A DNA stretch of 6,032 nucleotides from Nitrospirota bacterium (GTDB taxonomy: Bacteria > Nitrospirota > RBG-16-64-22 > JACRHK01): assembly GCA_016217625.1 (NCBI GenBank), contig JACRHK010000249.1, forward strand, positions 1 to 6,032. Reading direction: 5' to 3'. Shown in pieces: positions 5,389 to 6,032 of this stretch. The stretch's first letter is position 1. Each line of letters opens with the position of its first letter. The notes under the pieces are model-generated. The model saw only the letters and a list, made by a program, of their open reading frames with translations, made no database searches and had not been told where the DNA came from. Both the position numbers and the translations under genes were made by a program.

Positions 5389-6032
5389 TCATGCGTACAG
5401 GTCATCATACAGCGTCTCCATAGCCGGCTCAGGCGAAGCCTCGGCAAACGCCACGGACTCCTCCACAACCCGCTGGACCTCGCTCTCCACGGCACTCCAC
5501 TGTGACTCCTCTACGCCTGCCTCACGCAGCACGGGAAGGAACCGGGCGATGGGATCGAACCCCCGCTGCTTTTCCAGCTCTTCCCTGCTCCGGTAGAACC
5601 CGTGGGCCGGGTCGGCCATCGAATGGCCGACAAAGCGGTACGTGCGCGCCTCGATAAACGTGGGGAGGCTCTCTTCACGCGCCCGTTGCGCCGCAATGGT
5701 GACGGCTTCGCGCACAGCCACCACATCTGTGCCGTCCACCATCGCGTGGGCCACGCCGTACGCCTCAGCTCGTCTGGTCAGCTCCTTGACGGCCGAGGTC
5801 ATCTCGTAATGGATCCCCATCTCGTAGAGGTTGTTCTCGCAGAGATAGATGACGGGAAGGCGCCAGAGCGCGGCCAGGTTCAACGATTCATGGAACGCGC
5901 CGGCGTTGACCGCACCCTCGCCGAAGGAGCATAAGACAACGCGCTGTTGCTGCCGGTACTTGACCGAGAACCCCACGCCCGTGGCAATCGGGATGTGGCC
6001 ACCGACGATGGCGTGGCCGCCCAGGAAGTTCC
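5389..6032 (-). CDS. pdhA: Pyruvate dehydrogenase E1 component, alpha subunit (5' end cut by window edge)
   Basis: The alpha subunit binds thiamine diphosphate and, with E1 beta, decarboxylates pyruvate and acetylates the lipoyl arm of E2. The visible part is the last 213 residues; the frame stays open to the right edge, so the gene begins outside, and the internal GTG at 5974-5976 is a valine, not the start. Upstream of it the reading NFLGGHAIVGGHIPIATG is typical of E1 alpha. The thiamine diphosphate motif runs from GEGAVN (5905-5922) to the paired Asn at 5830-5835, 26 residues lying between GEG and NN, which fits the GDG-X(n)-NN pattern except that the metal-binding Asp is Glu. The conserved YRFVGHSMADP loop and a following YRSREELEKQRGFDPI are present. 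The family is usually about 320-360 residues, so about 110-150 are missing. pdhB follows after a spacer made of heptamers. Acetoin dehydrogenase alpha is related, but the PdhB-type partner and lipA favour pyruvate. Confidence 0.95.
   Translation of the reverse strand, partial: NFLGGHAIVGGHIPIATGVGFSVKYRQQQRVVLCSFGEGAVNAGAFHESLNLAALWRLPVIYLCENNLYEMGIHYEMTSAVKELTRRAEAYGVAHAMVDGTDVVAVREAVTIAAQRAREESLPTFIEARTYRFVGHSMADPAHGFYRSREELEKQRGFDPIARFLPVLREAGVEESQWSAVESEVQRVVEESVAFAEASPEPAMETLYDDLYA

Noticed and set aside
4705..5505. Plus-strand open frame (266 codons) opposite pdhB and the end of pdhA
   Set aside because: Antisense to two well-supported genes, crosses their junction and the heptamer array, and is full of Arg, His and Leu with no motif; a shadow.
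5389..5976. Starting E1 alpha at the GTG at 5976
   Set aside because: The frame continues upstream to the window edge with clear E1 alpha sequence (GGHAIVGGHIPIATG), so this codon is internal and the gene is partial.

Overview
The window is bacterial, GC-rich (about 60% or more by eye over the minus-strand operon) and densely coded. Most of it (992 to the right edge) is one minus-strand gene cluster for a two-subunit-E1 pyruvate dehydrogenase complex and its cofactor supply. In transcription order this is pdhA (E1 alpha, cut by the right edge), pdhB (E1 beta), pdhC (E2 acetyltransferase), lipA (lipoyl synthase) and an M24-family Xaa-Pro peptidase. Spacers between genes are 58 bases or less, pdhB/pdhC are 3 bases apart, and lipA overlaps the peptidase by 11 bases, so a single transcript is likely. 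Its promoter lies beyond the right edge, and no E3 (dihydrolipoamide dehydrogenase) gene is visible.

The genes fit together. E1 alpha/beta decarboxylate pyruvate with thiamine diphosphate, and E2 carries the acetyl group on a lipoyl-lysine (K43). LipA inserts the sulfur atoms that turn the octanoylated lysine into lipoyl-lysine. The peptidase has no obvious link to this chemistry and appears to be a co-transcribed passenger.

The left end (1-977) is on the plus strand and convergent with the operon. It holds the probable 3' tail of a gene entering from the left (1-111), then a secreted protein with a signal peptide, a beta-rich unknown region and a C-terminal helical domain resembling FIMAH. 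The N-terminal part of this gene is about 49% GC and its C-terminal part about 64%, which suggests a mosaic gene. Only 14 bases separate it from the stop of the peptidase gene, with no convincing terminator.

The most unusual structure is a set of short tandem repeats placed exactly at gene junctions. There are five heptamers between pdhA and pdhB, five hexamers between pdhC and lipA, and four heptamers inside the last codons of lipA that run into the ribosome binding site of the peptidase gene. The units differ at each junction. Such arrays are reminiscent of the short tandemly repeated repetitive sequences described in filamentous cyanobacteria, but the gene content does not suggest a cyanobacterium. 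The organism cannot be fixed from this window. An uncultured lineage such as NC10/Methylomirabilota or Nitrospirota would fit the GC content, operon type and FIMAH-like protein, but this is a guess. I see no evidence for a wholly new system: the genes are ordinary, and the novelty is in the junction repeats and a few residue-level oddities.
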